This document shows, piece after piece, positions 30,414-40,383 of a stretch of DNA of 64,000 bases. Source of the stretch: Sepioteuthis lessoniana (lineage: Eukaryota > Mollusca > Cephalopoda > Myopsida > Loliginidae); contig OY757904.1 in NCBI GenBank assembly GCA_963585895.1, positions 85,865,043-85,929,042 on the forward strand, written 5' to 3'. The translations under genes and the position numbers were made by a program. Within the stretch, counting starts at the first letter, position 1, and every line of letters starts with the position of its first letter. The notes beneath the pieces are model-generated. The model was not told the DNA's origin, made no database searches, and saw only the letters and a program-made list of their open reading frames with translations.

Positions 30414-33400
30414 ATGATGGATTTAAGGTTGGCTAGCTTAAATGGCCGCGGCCTGAGGTCGGATTCTAAGCGATCCCAATTACTTTTATACCTCCAGCGT
30501 CGCGGCACTGATATATGTTGTTTACAGGAGACTTACTTTGACTCCAACTTCCATGAAGGTGTTCTGTCGAGGGACTATTTGTCCTTCTCAGCATACTTTG
30601 ATGGTCGTTCCAGAGGTGTCACCTGGTTGATAAGTAGACGTCTGGACGCTTCGTGTGCTCTTGTTCTTTCAGATCTGGCGGGCAGACTTTGTGTTCTGGA
30701 CGTTACCATAAAGGATAAGGCGTTTCGGCTGATTGGGGTTTATGGACCCAATGCCACCAGTGAGCTCCCTGCCTTTTTCCGGCGCATCGAGCCGTACGTC
30801 GTTCCGTCAAAGCGGGTAATTTTAGTGGGAGATTGGAACGCCGTCCTTGATCCCAATTTAGATAGAGGGGCTATTAGTGCGGGTACTAACACCTTGGATG
30901 CCAGATATTTTCCTGATTTTGTCCAGCGACTTGATCTGGTGGACAAATTTCGCGAAAGGCATCCAAATAAGATAGTTTGGACTTGGACCGGTAGGGGTGC
31001 CTCGGCCCAGCTTTATAGCTATTTGGACCGAGTGTTAGTTAAGCGAGTCGACTTAGATTATTTAGGTGGTCCAAGTTTCGATCCGTATAAAAATTCCGAC
31101 CACAAATTTTTATGTGTGTCGATTAGGTTAGATAAGGCTAGATGTAGGATGTCTGGTTACTGGAAGTTTAACTCTTCCCTTTTGGCGGTGGCTGACTTCC
31201 GGAACCAGCTAGAACTAACGATAAAGCGGGAACTGACGGGGGCTATTATGGGAAATAGGTGGTGGGCTAACCTTAAGGATAGCATTAGATCCTTTGCTGC
31301 CGACTATGGTAGGAGACTCAAGTCAGCCAGGGTAGCGGAGCAAAGCTCGATTAAGGATAAGCTAGATAGGGCGGTTTTGGCGGGAGATAGTGGGCAAGTT
31401 AACGTAGCTAAGGCCGAGCTGGCCTCCTTGCAAATTAAGGAGTACCAAGCTCTGGTAGTTAGGGCTAGGTTAAAAAGAATGTCCTGCGAGGCGACGAATA
31501 TGGCCCAGGAACTACGGGCCGAGGAACTCAGGCATGCAACAGATCGGCATATCGCCAGTGTCACATCGCCGGAGGGGCAACGTCGAACTACAAACGAAGC
31601 CATCTGTGGGGAGTTTCGGCAGTATTTCTTGAAGCTTTTCACCAGGGAGCCCGGACTGAGTTCTGCTCAGTTCGACACCTATCTTGCCGACTTCCCTCGC
31701 CTTTCGGCGACTGAAGCAGCTGGGTGTGCGGGGCGCATAAAGGAGGAGGAGATTCGGGATGCACTGAAGTCGGTCGGGCTGGATAAGTCTCCCGGAATTG
31801 ATGGTCTGCTCTACGAAGTGTTCTTGAGGTTGTCGCACATGTTTGTCCCCTTGCTGGCAACCATCTATAACAACTGGATGAGGCAGGGTACCATACCCAG
31901 ACGCTTCACCAGGGGTATAGTGAAGTTGCTTCGTAAGAACAAACATGGTGGGGATGGGATTAGTAACTTTCGCCCTTTAACGATGTTAAACACTGACTTA
32001 AAGATTTTGGCAAAGATCCTAGCCAACCGTTTGCAGACTGTCCTGCCTAGTCTGATTTGCCCCGAACAGACTTGTGCTGTGAAGGGTAGGACTATCCAGG
32101 ACAGTCTTCATCTGGTCCGCACGATCGTAGAAAAAGTCGACGGAAATGCCGCGCTGATCAATTTAGATCAGTCCAAGGCCTTTGATAGGGTTGACAATGC
32201 TTTTCTGGAGGCTGTCTTGTCTGCAGCCGGCTTCGGGGTGGATTTTCGAACCTGGATACGTCTCCTTTATGCGTCCCCCGGAGTCATGGTGGAGGTGAAT
32301 GGGGTAAGGTCGTAGCCCTTCACTCTGACTCGATCGATTCGTCAAGGTTGCCCGTTATCGCCAATGCTCTACATCCTTGCGCTAGAGCCTTTTCTGCGCA
32401 AGCTAAAGGCGAACCCGGTCCTACGCGGCCTCACGCTACCTGGCGCCAGTGAGGTAGCCAGGTACACTGCATACGCTGACGACGTCAGCGTGCTTGTAAC
32501 GAGCAGTGCCGAGGTGGAGGAGGTGAGCAAAGAAATCGGAAGGTACGAAGCTGTAACAGGGGCCAAGATTAACCGCGAAAAGTCTGTCGGCTTGCGGTTG
32601 GGCTCGTGGAAAGGCTGTGCTCTTCCCGGCCCCTTCATTTGGAAAGACGGTCCGTGCAAGATACTCGGCGTCTGGTTCGGGTTTGATCTTCAATTGGAGA
32701 AAAATTGGTCGGAAGTACTGGAAAAGGTCGTAGCTGCAACTGAGTTGTGGCTGCGGAGAAGGCTCTCCCTTAAGGGTCGGGCAGAGGTGTGCTGTTCGCA
32801 CATCTACTCCCTAGCCGTATACCGACTTTCAGTGCTTCCTATCCCGCCCACCATCCTATTCAAGCTGGAAAGGATTCTCTTCCAGTTTCTCTGGGCTAAG
32901 AGACATCCTTTGGTGCGACGGGAGATCTGTTACCTTCACCCTTCCGAAGGCGGTCTAGGAGTGCCTAACGTCGAGGCACGGCGCCATACTTTGCGTCTTA
33001 CTTTCCTAGACCGGATGTGTTCACGAGATACGGCGGCGGGAAGCGTCTGGAAAGAAGACGCTAAACAATCTTTCCCGTCGCTAAGAAGTGTGCATTCTGC
33101 TGACGGGGAGGCCCATCGGTTGCCCAGACGCGAATGCCCCTTCTATCGCGAGTGCCGGCATGCTTTGAAAGTTCTCTCTCGGCTGCAGACAGGTCTCTCT
33201 GACAGCCGGCCGTTGTCGAGTAGGGCATTATATCTTTGTTTAGTCAGGGGGGCCGCTAGCGATGGTCTGATTGGCGAGCTCGGTGTGACGGAGGCGGAGG
33301 GTCGCTTACTGTGGCCTTGGGCCCCCAGGATGAGGTGTCTCAATAATGACGAGGCTTCCCTCACCTGGCTGGTCATTCGGAATGCCCTCTGGGTCGGCAA

Positions 33401-33861
33401 GAGATTGTTTGCAGCGCAACAGGCTATTTCGCCTGAGTGCGGCCGGTGCGGTGATTTGGAGGAGGCTATTGGTCACGCCTTCTTTCACGTACGGCCGCTG
33501 TGCAAGCTTCTTGAAGGCTACATGGTCCGCATCCTCAATGGAAAGTTATTTGTCCTGGAAGTCTGTGTGCAGCAATGTGGTACCGAAGTTGAACAGACAG
33601 GAACATTATGTGTTTCTCTGCTTACTCGGCGTTATGCGTGTCGTGATTTGGACGACGAGAAAGAAGGAACTCTTCGAGGATGAGTCTTTTTCTTCTCACA
33701 CCCTGGTGGCATTTTTTAAACACCAAATTAAAGTCAAAATTCGGTCTGAGAGAAAGAGACTCTCTTCACTGGAGTTTGGCGAAAGGTGGGTGACTGTTGC
33801 GCGTTTGTGTCGCGTGGTAGGAGCCAACCTTATTTTCAGCTTAGACATCCCGGGGACATAA
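30414..33861 (+). pseudogene. Tx1-like ORF2: endonuclease and reverse transcriptase
   Basis: About 1,150 codons. The apurinic-like endonuclease begins LRLASLNGRGLRS (Asn 10) and DICCLQETYF (Glu 39), with VGDWNAVLD and SDHKFL carrying the later catalytic residues (about residues 140 and 230). Reverse transcriptase motifs are KSPGIDGLLYEVF, NFRPLTMLNTD, LINLDQSKAFDRV and IRQGCPLSPMLY, with the catalytic box YADD at 32472-32483. One TAG at 32313-32315 interrupts the frame, which then runs open to 33683. A frameshift near 33530-33570 moves the C-terminal end into the frame ending at 33861. The C-terminal CxxC..H motif (CGRCGDLEEAIGH) has lost its last Cys. Confidence 0.9.
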
Positions 33862-34574
33862 GAATTTTGAGTTACCGGAAGGACATGACCACCCAGCCCA
33901 GGTAAGTTAGATTTTTTTTTAGGCCATTTTGATTTAGTTTGTTCCTAATTTAGTTAACTTAGCTAGAGTGTGCAAGGTCATTGGGCCCCCCTTCTTTTTG
34001 TCCCCTTCTTTTGTTTTACTCTCCCTTCCCTTCCCCTCTGTTAGATGACAGGAATTGGAGCTCTCCAGGAGTGCGATGGAGGGCTTATGTTATTTCATGT
34101 AATTATTGTTTACTTATTTTTTTACCATTCATTTATCCTATTTATTTATTTTTCCTCCTTCGACACTATTTTCGACTGGTTAACTCCTCTTTCTGCCATA
34201 TCTTAGTACGTGGGGGGACCCCATACTAACCATCATAATGTATATATGTTTTGTTCATCTTTCGTTTTTAGGGGAATTGTATATAAATATGTATATAGCG
34301 TTCGTTTAGTTTTTTAAAATTGTTCCCCTCCCCCTCACACTGTAAATATGGGATTAAGTTTAGAAGTCCATGAAGCGCTAGTGTTGTTTTGGTGAATGTA
34401 GTTTGAAAGTGATATGTTTTATTGGGGTATTTTGGTGTTTTTTTTAATTTGGAGATATGTATTGGTCAGTGAATGAGTCTAGTTAAGTTAGAGATTAGGA
34501 TAGTGTAGACCAACCTGCCCCCTCCATTTTTTAGGCCTCGTGCCACATTTGTAAACTTTTATTGCAATAAATAT
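33862..34574 (+). other. Tx1-like 3' untranslated region
   Basis: This is T-rich, non-coding sequence between the end of ORF2 and the 3' target duplication. AATAAA at 34568-34573 lies at the extreme end. An 82-residue ORF at 33981-34229 is hydrophobic but has no family match and is probably chance. Confidence 0.65.
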
Positions 34575-34591
34575 TCCCTGCTACTTCCGGA

Positions 34592-35330
34592 ATCGGTACC
34601 GAGGTAAGATGTTATTTTAATACTCGTCCGTGTCCATGATTTACACTTCACTAGACTTACACGAATTTCCCGCCAAATCTGTCCTATACTAATACTACTA
34701 AACTAACATGAATTAATCCCCCGCTCAAAACTATTCAGTCAGTCTTTAACTTTACCTTATACCCCTATTCGCAAAATAAAAAAAAAAAAAAAAAAATTAA
34801 AAAAAGAATTATAATAATCCCGTTTATTTGGCTCACGAGATTAAATGCTACAGATTAACTCATGCTTTTTGCCAAAATTTTTCTCCCCGTTTATCATTAA
34901 CCTATGCTCATATTACCAATCTAATGCATATTCCTAAAAAAAACAAAAAAACAAAAAAAAACGCTACTCTAATCAACTCCTTACATTCTAATTTATTACT
35001 ATTTCGAACCTATCTCCAGTCCCCCACTCCTTCGTCCCATGAACTATTTGCAATTAGGTTTCAATCAATTAACTAAAACTGCTCGTGACCGCTGGCAAAT
35101 AAATTACCTTAAATCGTAGCGGACCATAACCAGTATACGAGGAAGAAAAGAAAAAAAATAATAAAAAACGGATTATTAAAAAATAAATAAATAAAATAAA
35201 ATAAAATGTCTATCCCCCCTCCCAACCGCCAATTATTCTCAACCCCTCCCCCCGACATTCCGACTATCCTAACTTAGTATTAACTTATTATGCATTTATG
35301 GTTTGTAATGTGTATCTTAGTCTTAACTCC
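34592..35330. other. AT-rich spacer, possibly a Penelope N-terminal remnant
   Basis: A plus-strand ORF (34828-35076) lies upstream of the Penelope reverse transcriptase and could be its decayed N-terminal part, but no diagnostic motif is present. A-rich tracts lie at about 34778-34805. Confidence 0.35.
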
Positions 35331-36360
35331 TTCCAATTCAATAACGTAAATTACATCCAGACCCTAAGAACAACGATGGGAACTAAAATGGCACCAATAT
35401 ACGCTACTCTAACCTTAGCATATTTAGAAGAAAATCTATAAATAATTATCTGTAAAAAAAATACGGCAACATAAAAGGAGAATTTACTAAGTCATGGAAA
35501 AGAAATTGTTGCATATTCATGGAAATTGTTGCATAGTCATGGAAAAGATGATTGTTGCATATTCTAGAACTGCTCTTGGGGAAACATTAATGAATTACAG
35601 AAACTACTCCAAAACCTTATCCCCAAAATAAAATTCACTATGGAACACAACTCTATATCTACCACAAACCCTCTTTAATAGTCACCACCTCCAAAACTGC
35701 ATAAAATCCACCCCTTAAACTCTAATACGTAGAATATGCACCATAATCTCTAATGAAAATCTCAGAAAAACTCACCTTTGAAGAACTACACACAACCCTC
35801 CACCTGAGGAGATACCCAACAACACTGATAAATAAGGGATTCAAATCAGCAGATAAAATACCACAAAAAGAACTACGAAACCGAAAAAAACATAACATAC
35901 GTCACAACCTACAATAAAAACAACCTATAACTATTTACAGAAATTATAAATATCTAGAAAACTTAAAAATAATGACAAAATCAAAGATATACGAGACACA
36001 ACAAAAGCCATCGAAAGCCTGACAACCCAAAGATCTTAAAAAATACTAACCTGTTCTTCATTCAGGGAAAACACAACACGAGGAGTTATCAAATAAAATA
36101 CAAAATAAAAGATGTAGAGTAGGTGATAAAATTATAGAACGAAAATTCTATATAACTTTAAAAACCTGAAAACAAAATTCATAATGATTAAAAATTTAAA
36201 CTGCAACTCAAAAAACGTAGTCGACATAATCGAATGTAACAAATGTAAAAAAGTATAGATGGGATCGACACAAGCTCTCAATACCAGGATATCACTAGAC
36301 AAAAGCTACATTAGAATACCAGAAAATAGAAAATTAAAAGTGTCTAAACAACAATATGAA
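35331..36360 (+). mobile_element. Penelope-like element, second lineage, decayed
   Basis: The reverse transcriptase piece at about 35350-35440 reads a TLRTTMGTKMAPIYATLTLA block, the Penelope motif preceding the active site. A helical connector LRRYPTTLINKGFKSADKIP lies at about 35810-35870. A GIY-YIG endonuclease follows at 36180-36360. The order and strand are consistent. Stops are frequent and the active-site Asp pair is not cleanly readable. The sequence differs clearly from the element at 4371-7700. Confidence 0.75.
36184..36360 (+). pseudogene. Penelope-like GIY-YIG endonuclease, second lineage
   Basis: The plus strand reads SKNVVDIIECNKCKKV, a stop at the position of the GIY-YIG Tyr, then MGSTQALNTRISLDKS and IPENRKLKVSKQQYEC. 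The CxxC pair and the GSTQ..R segment are diagnostic. A single in-frame TAG falls exactly in the signature. The element then meets the foldback repeat. Confidence 0.78.
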
Positions 36361-36363
36361 TGC

Positions 36364-36905
36364 ATTTTTATTATTAACGGTTTTCGGACTATTGTCTTCA
36401 TCTTTATTGTTATTTCCACAACGTTTCGGTCGATATGTCCTCCGGCCTTCTTCAGGTGTTTGTCGAACTCGGGAACAGACACAGAACTTCGAACTACGTC
36501 CTTTATTGAATCCACGGGGGTTGCCTGTTCTGGTTCCGTTAACCATAACTGGGTACAAGCGTTAAGAATTCCTGTAATGTTACTCGCTTGCAGTCAGGAT
36601 TGAACCTGCAACCTCCAGATGATTATATCCTTAGAAGCTTAGGGAACCAACCCCTATAACCGTTACGCTATGTGTCCTGCTGGACACATAGCGTAACGGT
36701 TATAGGCGTTGGTTATGGCTAACGGAACCAGAACAGTCGACCTCCGTGGATTCAATAAAGGACGTAGTTCGAAGATCCGTGCTGGTTCCCGAGTTGAACA
36801 AACACCTGAAGAAGGCCGGAGGACATATCGGCCGAAACGTTGTAGAAATAACAATAAAGATGAAGACAATAGTCCGAAAACCCTTTATGATAAAATTCAT
36901 CAAGC
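36364..36905. repeat. large imperfect foldback (inverted repeat)
   Basis: The left arm (36364-36677) and right arm (36682-36905) are inverted copies. The innermost 25 bp on each side (36653-36677 and 36682-36706) pair perfectly around a 4-nt loop. Outer arms share a block around ATTCAATAAAGGACGTAGTT and one around AAACGTTGT. The left arm also holds a tRNA-like head on the minus strand (B-box-like GGTTCAATCC near 36600), largely deleted in the right arm. Each arm contains a hammerhead-like hairpin. Confidence 0.88.
36806..36845 (+). ncRNA. hammerhead-like hairpin (foldback right arm)
   Basis: CTGAAGA, an extra A, helix GGCCG..CGGCC around a 10-nt loop, then GAAAC. This fits the CUGANGA..GAAA core except for the extra A. 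The mirror copy in the left arm is at 36420-36455 (minus). No convincing helix I was found, so this is a motif match, not a predicted active ribozyme. Confidence 0.4.
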
Positions 36906-37447
36906 TTCGTCTCAGAAATTTAGACAACTAATACGAATGCAGTCACGGAGAATTTAAAACAATGCCCATGATGTTTAATTTTTATTTTAATTCTAATTTT
37001 GATCATCATCATCATCACTCAATAAAATTCACCACATAATAGGAATTTCATGTTCACATCAAATAAACTTTTAGCTATCATAAGATTAGCTAAGATTAAG
37101 AGAAAAAATCATTCGGATTGTAACAATCCATTTCCCACCCATCCTCATCGACTCCCTTCTCACACTCTCCTCTTTCGTCTCACCCCTTCCCAACAATAGA
37201 CAGCGGAAATATGTGTATATATGTAAAGATGCATTCCATTATATACGCAAATATACGTATATGCGCGAGTAACACCACATACACAAACATACTAACTTTC
37301 AATAGAACACAAACTTAGACACATATGCACACAAACTTAGGCACACATACACACAAATAACCACCCCTTTTTGAACAAAAAAAAAAAAAAATAACCATAT
37401 TAATCTGTTGTCTTTGGAAAATCTCTATTCTGTCTGCCGAACGTGGA
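36906..37447. other. AT-rich spacer
   Basis: This holds a short (ATC)n run near 37003-37017, CA-rich and A-rich patches, and no supported gene. Confidence 0.55.
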
Positions 37448-37569
37448 AAGCATGAAACCCAAGGTCACAGACACTACCATGTAATATATATATATATATA
37501 TATATATACAAATATATATGTTTATACATATATTGCATGGTCGTGTCTTTGACCTTGGGTTTCATGCTT
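37448..37569. repeat. small foldback element with (TA)n centre
   Basis: Arms of about 42 bp (37448-37489 and 37527-37569) share AGCATGAAACCCAAGGTCA and ACCATG..AATATAT with two or three mismatches. The loop is TA repeats. It resembles a miniature foldback transposon, but no target duplication is evident. Confidence 0.85.
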
Positions 37570-37700
37570 ATATATATAAATGATGAAAAACAAATGGAAC
37601 AGTGGATATACTAAAACCACAAATAACGGATTCAATTGAGAATATTTCGTTCTTATATTAAAAGAACTTTTTCAGCTGAGAAAAATAGTTTTTTTCTAAA
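37570..37700 (-). ncRNA. degenerate hammerhead-like motif next to (TA)n
   Basis: The minus strand reads CTGAAAAAG, helix GTTCTT..AAGAAC, then GAAATATT, parallel to the copy at 63045-63098. The conserved G of CUGANGA is A here, so it should be inactive. Further on, minus-strand similarity to the 63.1-63.4 kb region continues in patches. Confidence 0.4.
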
Positions 37701-37934
37701 GTTTAGCAAAAAGAGGAAATAGATAAGAGTGTATAAATGTGAATATGACTGAGGGTAGGGACTAAAGACAAAATACAGAAAAGGGAAAAGGGGGAATTGA
37801 TCTAGAATTGAATCGTTGTGGTAGGGGTTGTTGGTTTTGACTTAATTTCAGTGAGTAAAGAGAGAGATAATTTGAGGAAGGGGAAAGTCTTGAGAAGAAG
37901 GAATGTAAGGGAAGTAAAAGAGGAAATATCAAAT

Positions 37935-37937
<3 letters not shown>

Positions 37938-37980
<43 letters not shown>

Positions 37981-37981
37981 A
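37938..37981. repeat. (CT)n(AT)n microsatellite
   Basis: Pure CT repeats pass into TA repeats. An ORF of alternating Arg-Glu or Ser-Leu across it is an artefact. Confidence 0.95.
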
Positions 37982-38129
37982 GGGTCCTGCAATAAATAAA
38001 GGGGAATTTTTTTGAAAAAAGCAAAATAATTTTTTTTCCACAAATGCAAAATCTACATTATTTGGAATTGGTTGGTAGAAAAACTTATTCTAATCTCGTA
38101 AACATATTCATTTTGAGGCTATGCAAATC

Positions 38130-38620
38130 AAATAGAGTGCTTCAGGCTTGAACAAAGGGCTGTCATCACACTTTTGGTGGCTGAGAAGTGCAAATCATGT
38201 GAAATTTATTGAAGAATGCTTATGAAAAGTATGTTTTAGTTAAAAAGATATTTACAAATGGGTTAAACATACATTTGTCCTAGGAGCTAGTGTGAAAAAG
38301 TCTATGGAGAGGAAACCCAATTACTCTCCGGCAAAGAAAAGGTTCTGGGTGCAACGGTCAGTAATGAATGTGATGCTGACAGTCTTCTGGAAATTAAAGG
38401 ACCCATCATTATTATTTCCTTGAAAAAGGTGCATCGCTTAGATTTGGCCAAAGTCCAAAAGTATGAGATATCTAATGAGAATCGAATTTACTATTCAGTA
38501 GTATATGATCTGCAAGATTAGTTTGCATACTATAATGAAGAACATGTAGCAGGGTAACTGTTATGTTGTATGAAATCCATCCTATTCCGAAGTTTAAGGA
38601 GTCATGCTTATACAGTCAAA
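38130..38620 (+). pseudogene. mariner-like transposase remnant
   Basis: The plus strand has broken frames giving an N-terminal EQRAVITLLVAEKCKSCEIY-type helix, as in mariner helix-turn-helix regions. Later a VMLTVFWKLKGP segment resembles the mariner block after the first catalytic Asp. No terminal repeats were found, so limits are approximate. Confidence 0.45.
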
Positions 38621-38771
38621 ATTCGTGCCGGTTTCAGTGAAATTTTGGGCTATCTCTTCCAAGGTGGATGGATGGATTTTAATAAAATTTAAGAATACTC
38701 ATCGGGATTGAGATGGTAATATCAAATGTCGATGGCGTTGCATAAAAAGTTGAACAGAGTGTCGAAATCGA

Positions 38772-38775
<4 letters not shown>

Positions 38776-38802
<27 letters not shown>
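38776..38802. repeat. (GA)n microsatellite
   Basis: A short pure GA run. Confidence 0.9.
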
Positions 38803-38806
<4 letters not shown>

Positions 38807-40379
38807 AGTCAAAATTGTCGAATGTCGTTTGTGTCACGTGGTCTACCACTGAGAGGAGAGAAATAAGAAATTTCCCCTACCCCTTCCGTGTTTGAATTGA
38901 CAGGCCCCAAAAGTTGACCGTTAAAAGAGGAAATTAGAATGTAGGTCAAGCTCTATGTACTCCATAACCTCACCCGGGTGGATAGAGATAGTAGTCCGAA
39001 TGAATCGAAGAAGAGAGAAGAAAGAGGCTAAATGATTGGGCAGAACCCTAAAGCCGGAAGTAGCCCTTTCATCAGAGGAAATAGGGATGAAGAATTGAGT
39101 TTTTGAGGACGGAGATCGCCGTGGGAGGACGTGTGATCTGCTTGCCAAAACTCCGGGTAAAAGCGGAAAGAATCTTGGAAAAGAAGATAACCGGTGCCTG
39201 TACAGAATCCCGCTAGCCCGTAAAAGTGAAAATACTCTCAGAAGAAACCTAAAACCGTTTTTTCCCTCCACCCTTCCTATGTATTGTAATTGTATGCCCT
39301 CCCTCTCAATTTAAAGAAAGAAGCATAAAGAATTATATGCATTAAGAAAAGAAGAGAAATGAAATGAAAAGATTCATTTCACAAACTCTAAACATATGAA
39401 TGGACTTTGCCACCTTTTCAAGGTTCAAGAGAAAAGACAGAAAGGAGAGTAAAGAAAACGAAAGAGAGACATTTGTTTGTATTTGATATTGTCTGCTGGT
39501 AATATAGCCGGCACCTTAAATTTGCTTGTGTCCGCATGTATTAAAAACCTTGTTATATTTCTAATGTCCCCTCGTGTCGAAACTTATGCGTTATGTTGTT
39601 TGCCTATCGAATTGCCTTCTTTTGCATGTTCCTTTTCAGCTTCATTTTCGCCTCAATTTATTCTCGCTAAATGTCTTATTCGCCTTTTAAAAAATTACAC
39701 GGGAAATTGAAATTGTCGACTACGATAAATAATAATATTATATCTAAACCTAGAGGCCCATATCTTCCATTATCCTAGGGGTTGGAAGACGAAGTGGTCT
39801 GGTGGTTGTGTGTAACGTGAAAAATGGAAACCCCTTGCCAGCGGCAGTCAGTCTAGCCCCAAATTAACCACCACATTATCTGCCAGTTCCCCATGTGCTC
39901 GAAGAAGGAATCTTAACTGGAACTTATTTTGCGAGGGATCAAGTGCCAGACTTCACACGTGTGAAAAATAAACTCCCGTTCTGGGATAAATATTTATGCC
40001 ACGTCACATTTGCAACAACAACGACCGAATGTAGATGCTCGGCTAAGGACATTTGTGTGAATTCAGAGGATACAAAATGAGCACAATTTAAGTATTTTCT
40101 TGATAAATAAATTCATAAAATCCATTAGTGGACTATGAAATCTGATTTTTTTTGGTTGGTGAACTGATAAAACTCCACTTCATTGATAATTACGTTATCT
40201 ATTATTTTACAACTATTATAGAGAAATAAATAAACGAGAGAAACCTACTTTTCTATTTGAAATCATTGCGCTTTCTCTTCAAATAACTAGTGTCACAAAT
40301 GTGAAGGAATATAATTTTAATGATTGAAGCACAAATGTTTTTTTAAATAAAAGATTTATCAATTTTTTTCATAGATATG
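38803..40379. other. spacer with an unplaced 116-residue ORF
   Basis: The minus-strand ORF 38921-39271 (116 residues, rich in Arg, Ser, Phe and Leu) lies in a locally GC-richer patch. It has no domain, repeat or signal I recognise and may be chance. The remainder to 40379 is AT-rich, with a modestly GC-richer patch at 39770-40080 that is also unidentified. Confidence 0.4.
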
Positions 40380-40383
40380 GTAT

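Larger units (their letters stand above)
28093..34574 (+). mobile_element. Tx1-like LINE, nearly full length
   Basis: About 6.48 kb with 5' leader, ORF1 with CCHC knuckle, ORF2 with endonuclease and reverse transcriptase, and a 3' untranslated region with AATAAA at 34568-34573. A 17-bp identical segment TCCCTGCTACTTCCGGA lies at both ends (28076-28092 and 34575-34591), a candidate target duplication. ORF2 has one stop and a frameshift or two, and ORF1 has two frame changes. It is the youngest-looking element in the window. Confidence 0.83.

Noticed and set aside
31304-31946. minus-strand ORFs of 73-144 residues
   Set aside because: They are antisense shadows of the Tx1-like ORF2.
38921-39271. 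116-residue ORF as a host exon
   Set aside because: Composition is biased, no domain or splice context is convincing, and it was left as unplaced.
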